Source of the DNA: Sphagnum compactum | Taxonomy: Eukaryota > Bryophyta > Sphagnopsida > Sphagnales | DNA: 64,000 nucleotides | Direction: 5' to 3' | Assembly: GCA_965153455.1 (NCBI GenBank) | Contig: OZ234502.1 | Span: forward strand, 14,663,495-14,727,494 | Shown here: in pieces, positions 1 to 11,700 of the stretch | Layout of the letters: every line of letters begins with the position of its first letter | Position numbering within the stretch: position 1 is the stretch's first letter | Notes under the pieces: model-generated | The model's input: the letters and a program-made list of their open reading frames with translations, nothing else | Told to the model about the DNA's origin: nothing | Databases searched by the model: none | Made by a program: the position numbers and the translations under genes

Positions 1-3000
1 AACTATTTTACAACTAGCATATGGTGTTGATGTGTACGATCATGCCACGGGTATGGTTAGGTAAAAGTCCATAACATCTAGAACTTACAACTTGTTTACA
101 ACTAAAAATTAATTAGTTTTACAACTAAGTTACAACTAAATGTGCCAGTATGGTTTCATTACATAACTACTACTTGTCCACTATTTTGGAACTAGAGTGT
201 TCAATTCATCTAGAATTAGTTGTCAACTATATGGTAATTCGTATTATTAAAAGATTTACAGATTGTGCAATTCATTGAAAGTGTAAATGCAGGCCTTTAG
301 TTAGATTGGAATGGTGTATTAAATTGTTTATGAGTATCTATGTATAAATATCATTGCTTATACAATTCAAACTTTTATAGCCTAGATTATTAAATATTTC
401 ATCGATACGAGCCGATTCCTTTATTGAATTAATCAATTAAAATAATTAATTTTCATAATTATCTAAATAACTAAAATTTAAATAACGTAGTAAAATATTA
501 TAGTCTTATTTTTGTGATTGATGTTCAACTATTGTGTTAATAATATTTCAATACATTGGAATTCACAATATTATGTTGGTATACACACATATTAAACCAT
601 AGAATTTTATGAAAGGTGAAAATCTATTTTTGAACTGAAATTAAAAATAATGTGTATATTTTATCAAACAATCAATAAGGATGTACATATGAATATGTTT
701 TAATATACCTCAATGTCTTTTACTCAAATTCATGTTTATCATTTAATATTTCAAAATGATTTTTTCTACGAATTTTAAATTAGTAATTAATATGTAATAT
801 ACTTAATTACCATGAACTAATCAAGTAAACTAAATAATAAACTATTCATATGAATTCATTAATCAAATTTGATTAATTTTTATTTAATTAATGTAGATAA
901 TAACTAATTAATTATGTAATAATTAATTACTTAAACTCAATAACTAATTATATAAATTTAATTAATTAATTCAAATAATTTTAGATATCAAACTTTGTTA
1001 ATGTAGGTGAATAACTATTGAGTTTTATTTGAATTTAGAATCAAGCTAGGTAATTAATTACCATATATTTAATTCAAATAATTAAATTCCAAATAATTAT
1101 GTCAGATGATTAATTATAAATTTCAAATTAATTACAAAATTAAAATCAAATTGAAAGCATGTGGGGAAGTTTTTTATAATTACAACTTAATTGCAACTAG
1201 GGTGCCATTTAAATATTCAACCGATATGTTTTGTTTTCAATATATCATTTCACAAACTATATAAAGGCTTAACCCTAAACGCAAAATGTATAACAAATTA
1301 AAAGACTTTTGTGGCTAGTATTTGGTTCACTTACTCTTTTAATATTTTACTTTCCTACCTACCTATTTGCCTACCTAAATAAGTAGGTCCTATTTTTCTA
1401 CCTACATAGATAGTAAGTAAATAATTAGGTAAGTAGGTAGGTTGGAATTATATTAACTTACCTACCTATGGCTATGTACCAACCTACCTAAGTACATATA
1501 TTTATATTTGTTTCCTAAATTTAGTTAATATGCCAAGTGGCAACTTTTGATTGTGTCACGTGTCATAATCCAAAACCATCTAAAATAAATAATCATAATG
1601 GACGATGGATATCAATATTTGAAAAAAATCACAAAAAATCTTCATAGTGCCATGTGTTACATTTTGATGGATGCATGAAAAATGACATTAGCATGACATT
1701 ATGATTGTAGTCATAAAAAAGTTGCATAGTAGTTGAAAAAGAATTGTTGTGATAAAGTTGTAAGTGGGTTGTAATGAATTGCACCATAGACATGGTGAAT
1801 TGTAACTCTTATAACTTGTCTGATAACAATCATGGCGTATAAATACAATGAGTTGCAAGTGTCCAATGCAATTCAAAAATTGAGCTTCAAGGCCAATTAC
1901 AAAAAAATCTCATATTCTTGTGACATCGCTTTGAAAAGCCCTTGTTGTGAACCATACTGACACAACCATGTGCGATAGTCTCAATTTTTAAAAGTTGCGT
2001 CAGGGTTATTTGAGTGTGGTAAGGTTATTAGGGGCTTTTAGCAACTTCATAAGGAATGATGGATGTGCGTGGTGCTGAAGGGGTTGTTTTTTTTTTAAAA
2101 ATATGATATTGGTGAATAAGTTGTTGGGTTAATTATTTTCTTCAACAAAAAGCTGGTAACCATAGTTTTAAAAACTTTGTTGCGTAATTAGGGTTGACAA
2201 ATCTCTAAAGGGTTGGGGGTAGAAGTAGACACCAGAATTCGTGGTGTTCAACATAACATTGGTATTGTTCTAGTGTTTAGTGAATAGCAAGGATGTTTGA
2301 AATTCATGAAGAAGGTGAAAGGGTGTTAATGAAAGGTCCAATACAAATAGAACAATCTTCAAGCCGTATGAACATAAGGTTAATTCGAGTCAACTTAATG
2401 ATTAAATATATAGTGTGATAGTGTGATAGTGTGCCAATGGCGACAGGAGTTTCATAATGACTGAAATGTTTATTTAGATTATGAATAAGCTCAACAAGGA
2501 GCTGTAAGTACATGTTCAATCCTAGGCTATGCCATAATGATAGTTCATAACTACAAGAAATTTAAGATGTGTCGAATGGTGTGAACTAAGTAGTCCACCT
2601 TGCTGTTAGAAGGTAGTTGATGAATCGGACCACACAACCAACGATAGTGTCCAATGCCATGAACTTAAGACCATGCGAAGATAAAAATATTTTCAGTTTT
2701 GTAACAACCTTAATATACGGTTTCAAGTTCGTCACCAGAAGTGGGGTTGATTTGCAACAAGATCATCGGGGTGTAAGAATTCAGAGAAATATGATAGTAT
2801 TAAGTTCAAAGGGGTTCAATTTCAAAACGAGCACGCACCTCTCCAGGTTCAGGTTCTTCATCACGAAGATGCTGCGCTAAAGTCAAATCTAAAGATGACT
2901 CGAGAGGCGGTTCTTCATTTCTTTGTGCGGTTCGGGGCCCGTAAGATGTGACCATGCGTGACCCCATAATTTCAAGGAGAGCAAAAAAGTCAAATCTTCA

Positions 3001-3420
3001 ATTAAAATCAAGTCAACAATGAAGGTGTGGAGGACTTGTTACATTGAGATGTGTAGTCATAATTTATAGATCAAGAAAGAGAAAAGAAATGCATGAGTAA
3101 CGGCCTAGAACCATGGTAAAGTAAAACCTTAAGGTCAAAGGAAAAGTTTGAAGGTTTAAATAAATTTTGTTGGGGGGAAAGTGGGAAGAGGTGAAAAGAT
3201 GTTTTTCCTTCACCTCCCATTAGCCACCAAGTAATCGAACATTCCATGGGCCACAAACTTGGAACATTCCTTTGGCCATCAAGCTTTGGATCTACCTTCA
3301 CCTCCTTTTTCCTTTTTTTTAAAAGGCAAACCCGGATCATTGCGGGCTCTTTCCTTCTCCGGATGTAATTTTCAATTCAAATCTTGAGAATATTTGGTCC
3401 CACAACTTTCTTGAGGAGGA
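1..3420. repeat. Segmental duplication, copy 1, left part
   Basis: This stretch aligns nearly base for base with 48887-51409 and then 59340-60116; in the second copy the Ty3 element interrupts it after base 2649. It is very AT-rich and I see no gene in it. Copy 1 lacks about 75 bases present at 49880-49955. Copy 2 lacks about 155 bases (about 2278-2432 here), with the repeated string tagtgt at the breakpoint, which suggests a microhomology deletion. A reading frame at 2617-2880 is kept in copy 2, but its predicted protein is not recognisable. Confidence 0.85.
1345..1480. repeat. ACCTACCT / AGGTAGGT tract
   Basis: A mixture of CCTACCTACC and GGTAGGTAGG blocks on the same strand, so parts of the tract can fold back on each other. 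The same tract is at 50262-50402, and a diverged version lies at 46220-46430 inside the second CACTA element. Confidence 0.7.
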
Positions 3421-3549
3421 AAATAATGATTAATCTTGGTAGATGGTAGGAAAAAGGAGAGTATAATGGAGATTTTGTAATAGTTTTGAAGGAATGGAAG
3501 TGAGTAAGGAGGGTGTTGACAAGTTGAAATCTTAGAGAAATCTCAAAAA

Positions 3550-3915
3550 CTCTCTTGGGTTTCATAGCATAACTTCTTACTGGTTTAGTTGTAGAATTCA
3601 GGATTTGGTAGCATGGTGTGTCTTGTAATTATCTTTTTAAGGAGTTAATGCAAGCCGGATTTGAATAACCTATGTGTTAGAAACAATATTTCAAGTGACT
3701 GGTGGTTTGTAACCAAGTTAAATTTACTGCCTTCATAAAACCCTCTCAGGTTTCGTAGCATTACTTCTTGTTGGTGTAGTTGCAGAGCTCACGATTTGGT
3801 ACCACGATGTGTCTTGTAATTAATTTTTTAATGAGCTAAGGCAAGCTGGATTTGAATAACTATGTGTTAGAAACAATATTTCAAGTGACTAGTGGTCTGC
3901 AGCTAAGTTAAACAT
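3550..3915. repeat. Tandem duplication, two units of about 191 bp
   Basis: The string beginning ggtttcatagcat at 3558 recurs at 3749, and similarity continues for about 170 bases. Both units contain gtgtcttgtaatta and caatatttcaagtgact. No protein meaning is seen. Confidence 0.75.
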
Positions 3916-5099
3916 GGTGTTGAATCCTTAAAAATTAGTTTAAATGAATGACAATTTGACATAAAATTCTAGGATTCGAAATGTTTGAACTTGGAAAATA
4001 TATTTATCAGTTCTAATCGTAAATGATGCATAGGAGGTAAGCTATTTATAATTTAGTTTCAACTATAAACGTTATTTAACATCTAGAAATACACTTACAT
4101 TTTTCCTTCACTAATAGCATTTATGCTTTCAAGTATAGTCACCTCTTAGAACCGGGAGTAGAGGGACAAAAAGTCGCCTCACACTTGTCGACGACTTACC
4201 AAAAACATGTGACATGCCTTGATTTCCTAACAACCAAAAGATTTGGTTGTTATCGCACGGTGGGGGTGTGTAAGATTATAACCAAATATTTTTCGATCGC
4301 CATACAAGGGGGACGTGTCATATATTTTTGGAAAGCCCTTGACGAGGGTTTTCCAAAAACGTATGAAATGCCCCTATTTGTAGCTTCTTCAAGTTCATTC
4401 TCCACCCTTTCAAGATTACAATTCAAAAAGGAGAATTGAAAAAACTTGCAACATACAACAAGAACACAAAATGAAGGTTAGGTGTGGTTGCCTTTTCTTC
4501 AAAGGTGAGGAATTTTTCTTCCTCAAGCTCCATTGAAAACAATAGTCTTGTTAAGTTTTGAAGACAAACATGAACTAGGTTTATTGTTTCAATAATTAAA
4601 GTAGTAATCAACACCATCAACATTTCACTATGAGAAATTATGTCTGCTATAACCACACTACCCAACAACTAAAGCCCTAAAACAATTAATATACAATTGT
4701 AATACAACTATCCCATGGATACGACAAATTAATAAAAAAATGACATGCTAAAAAATCAAGGAATTATATCGTAGTTGGAAATTAGTTACAAAATAAACAT
4801 TTATATGGTGGACTGAATGCACCATATATATATGGTTGTAGTCAACCATGTTGATTTTTGGGCAAGTTGTACTTTGGTTGCATGTGACAACTACATTACA
4901 TTTCTATTGTAAATGTAACTCGTAATTAATAACTATTTTGTAATTACTATTGCAATTAGTGTATGGCCTTGACACATATGATCATGCCATGTGTGTGACA
5001 TTTCCACCACCCATTAAATATGAAACTTTCAACTTGCTTGCACTAGTTAATTTCAATTATGATTCCCATTGGTACAACTAGTTGTACCAATAGGTTGGC

Positions 5100-5340
5100 A
5101 CTACGTTAATATGAAAATCCTATTTTTGTGATTGGTGTTCAATCGTTGTATTAATGATATTCCATTACATTGCAAGTCATGAGATCATTTTGACATATAT
5201 ACATATTAAACCATAGAATCTATGGAAGGTGAAAGTTTACTTTTGAATTGAAATTAAATTCAATGTGTACGTTATATTATACATTCAATAAAGATGTACA
5301 TATGTATATGTTTCTATATACGTAGATGTCTTCTAGGGGC
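5100..5340 (+). repeat. Diverged fragment of the 510-720 repeat
   Basis: About 230 bases resemble 505-725 and 49340-49560, sharing for example cctatttttgtgattg, acatattaaaccatagaat and aagatgtacatatg. It is clearly more diverged than copies 1 and 2 are from each other, so this repeat family is older than the large duplication. Confidence 0.65.
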
Positions 5341-5344
5341 CCAA

Positions 5345-5418
5345 AAGGGCTTTGAGTTTGCTAAGTTTAAGATGAACGAGCTCACAAATCAAATCAAAGT
5401 CTTGCAAGAGCAAGTGTG
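5345..5418 (+). pseudogene. Short coiled-coil-like exon candidate
   Basis: One frame reads KGFEFAKFKMNELTNQIKVL and continues for a few residues, with heptad-like hydrophobic spacing. It ends in caagagcaa followed by gtgtgag, which could be a splice donor. It lies about 500 bases before the RING-like frame and might belong to the same decayed gene. Coding status is inferred only from composition and the donor-like site. Confidence 0.25.
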
Positions 5419-5907
5419 AGCTTGAATGTGGTCTTCAACATTTGTTTGTTCATTTTGCTTCCTACTAATCCTAAGTTGTTTTGTGGTCCATTGATACTTT
5501 AGAACTTTTCGCAAATTCAAGTATAGTCCATACTCTATTAGGGTTAGTCGCAAAGGTGGTGATCAAAAGGTTCTATTTTTTCTATGGTTTTGCTTTGTCT
5601 TACAATCCATTAATCTTCAAACATTTTCCAATTAAACACATGTTCATTCAACTTTGTTAGGTTGATGGAAAAGGTGGTGATTAAAAGGTACCAAAGTTAA
5701 TTTTTCATCAGAAGGAAGTTGGAAAGAAAGAACTTGAAACCTTCCAAACCCTACTTACTGACAAATTGACAAGGGCGATCAAGAGAGGATCTATTTCAAA
5801 ATACAAGGTAGACCATTGGAAAATAGAATTTGACATTGATGGGGTGAAACAAAAAATTGGTGGAACTGGGAAGGCAACGACTTGTTATGGTAGAGTAGCT
5901 AGGAAGC

Positions 5908-6192
5908 ATGGAGAGGGGAGGGGAGACATCTTTCTGGCCAAAACTAATGTTACATCCATCTTTCCTTGTGGAAACTGATTCAAACCTTTTGATTGTGCTC
6001 AAAGCATGCGAGTTTTGCAAAATTGGGTACAACTATAACAATATTTTGATAACTTCATGTAAGCACACATACCATCCTTTTTATTTGGGTGAAATGTTGA
6101 AGATCATAAACAAATGTCTTGTTTGTGGGGAGTTGCTACACCTTGAATGGTGGACCAATTTTGGGTTTCGTGAAAGAGATAAAGAGATGTAA
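5908..6192 (+). CDS. RING-like zinc-finger fragment, function unknown
   Basis: The 94-residue frame has at its centre the ordered pattern C-x2-C-x13-C-x-H-x2-H-x13-C-x2-C, with the core visible as CEFCKIG, CKHTYH and CLVC, followed by an aromatic stretch (EWWTNFGF). This resembles a RING-H2 finger that lacks one of the eight usual ligands, the residue expected soon after the second histidine. RING proteins usually act as ubiquitin ligases, but similar fingers occur in uncharacterised transposon-linked plant proteins. The start codon is arbitrary, because the upstream residues look less protein-like and an exon could begin near 5975. The segment is missing from copy 2. Function is not assigned. 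Confidence 0.35.
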   Translation: MERGGETSFWPKLMLHPSFLVETDSNLLIVLKACEFCKIGYNYNNILITSCKHTYHPFYLGEMLKIINKCLVCGELLHLEWWTNFGFRERDKEM

Positions 6193-6714
6193 TCACTTAC
6201 TAGTAAAATGCTTTTAAATGAGCTGCAAGAGGAATTGAGGAACACTTTGAAAGAGGAGGCCTGATGATATGCAATATTTGTTGAGTCATATGTCTTTACT
6301 GAGTGATTTGTAACTTCTTTGTGCATGAATTGACTTGAACCTTAGTGAATTGTTAGTACTATAGAATTTTAGGGTTTCATTTCATGCATCCACATCTTTG
6401 GTATCCATCACCTAGCATAATTGTTTATGTTTAGTGATTTACATTGGTCCTACAGATTGGTAAATGGGTTAATGTGCATAATTTGTGTTTATTGTCCTTG
6501 GCTAGCACGTTGTTCATGCTTCATTATAACCTGGGCATTGTTGCTGGAAACTGCTTACGATGTCCAATGATATTCTTATTGTTTTATAATGTCAATACAG
6601 TAAGTGTTTACTCAATCTTTCAAATTGTACATCTAATACTTATGAATGTTGATTCTTAAAACACTATTACTATTGATTACTTGAGAATAATGGTCTTGTG
6701 TTAACTACATCACA

Positions 6715-7150
6715 AGTTGTACACTAAGTGCTTAGGACTAATGATACAATGTTAAGTGCTTACATTGTCCTACAACAAACACATTGAATGCTTGGTCCTC
6801 TTAACACCTTACTAGTATTGAGTGCTTGGGATTAGTGATACAATGTTAAGTGCTTAAATTGTCCTACAACAAACACACTTAGTGCTTAGTCCTTTTAGCA
6901 CATGTCTTACTGATATTGAGTGCTTGGGACTAATGATATAATGTTGAGTGCTTAAATTGTCCTACAAAAAGCACATTGAATGTTGTTTGAATGCTTGTTA
7001 GAACTTAGGTCCTTCACTTAGCACATCCAGTATTATTGAGTGCTTAATCTTTAACACATTACTACTATTGATTACTTTTAATCACATGAATAATGATATA
7101 GTGTTTTTTGTCCTTTAACAAACACATTCAATGTTTACAATCCTTCACCT
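6715..7150. repeat. Degenerate tandem array, period about 95-120 bp
   Basis: The phrase gtgctt(a/g)gga(c/t)ta followed by atgatacaatgtt recurs at 6729, 6822, 6920 and, decayed, at 7040. Between these lie attgtcctacaa(c/a)aaacaca and variants of gcttagtcct. There are about four units. I see no gene. Confidence 0.75.
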
Positions 7151-7771
7151 AAGATTGTAGTTTGATCAAGATCTCATGTGCTTGACTTTTAGTACACATA
7201 TGTTATTGGTCAAGTTGTTTAAAATAGATGATAACAACAGTGAAATTCTACCATTGGTTCCTTTGCATATGTTAGTTTTGCTTCAAATTTCTAATGTGTC
7301 TTTATGTGTGTTTTGTACTTGCAAGTAGTATGTCAAAACCCAAGCATACTAAGTTGGGCTCCACTAGTTCCATCATGCAAATTATGAACCAAAGGCAAAG
7401 CATTAAAACATTCAATAGTAGCTCATTGGGCCAACTCTGATCATGCAATACAGATCAACCACCCAACACACCACCTTCTTTGCCCAAATTTTGTGATGAG
7501 GTTGAGTCACCAATGAAGATTTAATTCTTACATAATCCAACAACTACTACAATTATGCCAAATGAGCTGCATACCATTGAGACCCTAAACAATACTTTAA
7601 AAGGTGGATGTCATGCTAATGCATTTGGTAAAAGTGGTATTACACCATGTTGTTGATGTGATTTCAATTTTATGTGTTGTTCAAATTACATTGTTTGCAA
7701 ATTGCAATTCATGTTTTCATTGATATTAGTGTTTTAATGTGATGAAATTGTATGCATAGATGTACCAAGTT

Positions 7772-7956
7772 CATAGTTATGACATTCTTGGTGCGAGAAT
7801 GTTATGGAAGCCCAAAGAAGCAAGAAGTTTAAAGAATTTTATAGATCAACCAGTGTAATTTGGTAAACATTCGCGGGTAAAGAATGTTATGACAAGGTGC
7901 TAAATGAAGAATTTTAAAGAATTTTAATGTGCAAAATGAAGAATGTCATCACTAAG
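7772..7956. mobile_element. hAT-type MITE, 185 bp, with 8-bp target duplication
   Basis: The ends are CATAGTTATGACATTCTT and, on the other strand, CTTAGTGATGACATTC. They are flanked by a perfect 8-bp direct repeat, ACCAAGTT, at 7764-7771 and 7957-7964. The same element, also 185 bp but inverted, lies at 62051-62235 with a different perfect 8-bp repeat. An 8-bp duplication is characteristic of the hAT superfamily. The element has no coding capacity and would depend on a transposase from elsewhere. Confidence 0.85.
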
Positions 7957-8777
7957 ACCAAGTTCAACCAAAGTGATCAACACTAAGACAAATGCAAGTG
8001 GGCTAGAACCTACAATGTCAAGGGAACCATCAATTATAGAAGAATTTGAGAAACGCTCCTTTTTAGTATTGCCACCAACCATTAATGTTATGTAGTAGAA
8101 TCAATGTATAAATGCTTGTAAGAAAAAATTCCATGTATGCCAATTTAAGTGTCTCCAAGTTAGTATGATGCACCCCCACATTCCTTAAAAGACTTAAACG
8201 CGAGTTTGAAACTAAAAATAGTTGAAGGAGTTGGGGTATGCTCCCTAGCTTGCACTACTTCAGAGGTAAGAGGGGTGTGCTGGAACTCTAGGATGGGGAC
8301 TAGGACAAGTGACAAGTGAATCAATTACTCTCATGGACCTACACAAACTAAACAACAAGTTAGTAAATGCATAGTTGGAGCACTTTTGGTGCATAGACAA
8401 GCCACGGGCATACACAAATTCATAAGATTCACCATGGCCCGGACTTGGAGAAAGCCACCACCTTCCCTTTTATAGTATTACTTATGATTAGCCACAGGGT
8501 GTGCACCCAAATATAAATTTTCCTGGGATTCCCAAGTTAGGTATCCCAAAAATCTCGAAACGGAAACTCTTGCCAAAATTTCTTGCAAACCTCTGATTGA
8601 GATGGGGTCAAAAGAAAACTTGTAGACCTTGTTAAGAGCTTTCCAAAAATATGTAGCACGCCACCTGAACGCATGTATTTCAAGGCGATTTCAAACTTTT
8701 AATGGTTGGAAGTCAAAGTGACACCTTGACACTTGACTCTTTTTTTGACCATAACTTGTGCTATAAATACTCAAATG

Positions 8778-11700
8778 GATCATATGAGCCCATTTTAGAC
8801 ATCTACATCTCAAGAGATTTTTAATGATATAAAGAAGTTTTCAATTCAATGAGTTTTGACCCTCTGAAGTCACTCTTTGAAAACTTGAGACTCCAACCCC
8901 CAAAATGGGAGTCCATTTGGGAGTGCATGGTTCATTCCCTTACACTCCCTTGCATTCTCAAGAGTGCAAATGTGACTCCCATGTTGCATTCTCAGCCCGC
9001 ACCTTTTTGTGCCTTTGCTTTGGTCACAAAAAAATGACTACATGTTTTTTTTACTTAAAAAACTTTTACATGCAAATGAATTTTTGAATGTAATTTTTTG
9101 TAACTTGTTTTTAAAAATATTTAAATGTTCCGTACATCAATTGTTTTTTTGTTAGTCATTATTGAACACATGTGAATTTTTAAAAATGTGCAAATTCTTT
9201 ACAAATTCAATGTTTCATTTTGAAAAATAATCAAAATTTTAAATCATCACCAAAAATTCATATTGGATTACATACAAATGTAAAATTTAAAGCCATATTC
9301 AAAATTAACATTGTCAATTTTTAAATAATTCATGTTGTCATAGACTTTTATGGGAATCATCATATATTTTTTGATTGAATTTTAAGAATATTATGGACTC
9401 ATAATGGACTTTTGAAATGACAACATTTCGTTTGTCACATACTAAAATGAAAAATTGGACTAAAAAATTATTTTAAAGTAGTGTGAAATTTTATATAAAA
9501 AAGTATCATCAAATGAAAAATTTATTTGTGAAATGCATTGAAACTTTCTTAATACATGTACTTTCGTAAATGCATGGATTTTTTGATCAATCACATGTTT
9601 AGGGATATTCATAGGTTGGTGTATTAATATTCATGATTAAAAGCATAGGGAATAATTATAGGATTTATGGTTTGATAATTGTTAAAACTGCAAAACAAAT
9701 CATTGGTGTTAGATTGTGGACTTGAAACACCACTTTTGAGCCACCTAACCATGATTTTGCCCATGTTGCTTTTGTTTTGGTAGAAATATATTCCATAGGA
9801 AATATGTTTCTATGGGAATATGTTTCGGTGAATATGTTTCTATTTAAATATGTTTTGTTCAAATATCTATTTTAAATTCCAGTCATTTTAGATGCTTCAT
9901 TTGTTTCGAACTATACAGATATATTATTTGTAATAGGCCAATATTATGTTTTGTGAAATTTTTTAAGATTGTGAACATGTTTTAGTTTTTGGGGAATTTT
10001 GTAACTTTTAGTGGTTTGGTTTGTTTCTTATATTTTGGTGTGTTTTTTTATGTTTTGTTGTGTTGTTTTGAAATGTATAGAATGTTTTTGTTTCTTGGTA
10101 TTCATCTTATGAATGTTAGGTTATTAATATTATTATGTTTTGAAAGGTTAGGTGATCATAATAGTAGAAAATGCATCATATCTAATGTATGTGACGGTCA
10201 GAAATTAACTTTTTTGAAACCTAGAACAACCCTAATACACCCAACGCATGTTCCCAAGTATCTTTGATGAACATCTATGACGGGTTTTACTGTTGGTTTG
10301 ATGGTTTAATGTCAAAATGGAATGGTTATCCCTCGTCTCATTTGTCGCTTTTGAGTTGCTCCTTGCTAGTTCCAAGTTTTGCTTTTGATGGACCATTTAT
10401 ATCAACTTTGTTTTTCAAAAGTTTCATTTTCTTACACGACATTATTTTGTTGTAGAGTAACTTGAGTTTTTTTGAATTGTTGTGTTGCAGTTATAATTGT
10501 AATTTTTGTCTTGAAGACAATACATACAATTTTTTGGTGCTAACAAAGGGAATGATTTTTAGAAAGAAGCCTTATGATAAGAGAGGTAAAACAATCTAGA
10601 AGGGCAAATTAAAAACTTGCATTACAACGAAGAGTAATGGAGGGCCCCAAAAGAAAGGATGCTAGTGTGGATTTACCATCAAAACATTAAATGTCCTCCC
10701 TATAGTTATAGAGAAATGCTATTATGAGAAGAAACACATCAATGCCACAAGAGGTTTTTGTGATGGGAACATTTTCTAAGGGGACAAAGTAGCATTTGCA
10801 ACACATGTTTCAGGAGCTTTAAAAAATTTTGTATTAAAAAACCCACGATTGGGCCATTTTGTTTCATAATCATTGCAAAACATTATAGAAACGTGTAGCA
10901 TCTTGTTGAGATTAGCGGTTGCTTGATGAGGGACACCTTTTTATGCAAACAAGACAAACGTAACGTAGTAAGTAAATCAACAAAGGAAACATATAAAAAA
11001 CATGAGAATGATATCTATAATGTTCACATGTGGACTCAAGAGGACCTAAATGTTTTGTTTTATTATCAAGAGAGTGGGTTGGAAGTTGGTGGAAATCTAA
11101 CTCGATAGATATCTTGTTCACAATTAGAATTTAGAGTCCCTAGCAGTACACAATATTGCAACAATATGGTCATTAGAATGCCATCACAATCGATGCTACC
11201 TTTGGAATAAATGAAAACAAGGTAAGTTTTCTTTTTGCAAATTCAATACATGTTTCAAAACCTAGAAATCCTCTTGAAACATGATGAAACATGTCTGAAA
11301 ATTGTTGAAACATGCTCAAATATGGTTATGTTCATACTAGTTTCCATTGTATACAATGATGATGTTTGATGATTGGAAGAATGGTGTCCAGTTACGTAAT
11401 CACATCTCGAAAAAAACAAAACAATTTGTCCAAATGGATGGATGCTATCAATCGAAAGATGCAAGAATCAAAACTAGATTGGAAATTAAATGCTTTCATT
11501 GTTGATGATGTTAATGTAGAAATCGATAGTCTAAGGTTTAAATGCTTTATCTTTCTATAGGTTGGGTTTGTAATATTTCATTGAAGTCTATGTTTCAAAG
11601 TTCAAGCTTTCTATGTTTCAATTTGGATGTAGTTCATTTTGTAACTTGAATCTGATTTAATATTGAACTATGTTATGTTTCGAATTTCGTTTCATCATGG

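Larger units (their letters stand above)
3421..8777. other. 5.36-kb segment present only in copy 1
   Basis: Copy 2 passes directly from the equivalent of base 3420 to the equivalent of base 8778, at 60116/60117. The segment carries a 191-bp tandem duplication, a fragment related to 510-720, a short coiled-coil-like exon candidate, a RING-like reading frame, a tandem array and a hAT MITE. I see no target duplication or terminal inverted repeats at its ends, and junction homology is 0-1 base. An end-joining deletion from copy 2 therefore fits at least as well as an insertion into copy 1. Direction is not settled. Confidence 0.75.

Noticed and set aside
2617-2880. An 87-codon frame with a counterpart at 59227-59562
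   Set aside because: No recognisable domain. The copy 2 frame starts inside the 3' LTR, so the similarity reflects the recent duplication only.
9989-10455. Two open frames kept in copy 2 (61359-61792)
   Set aside because: Their conservation equals that of the whole duplicated DNA, and the predicted proteins are hydrophobic and low in complexity.
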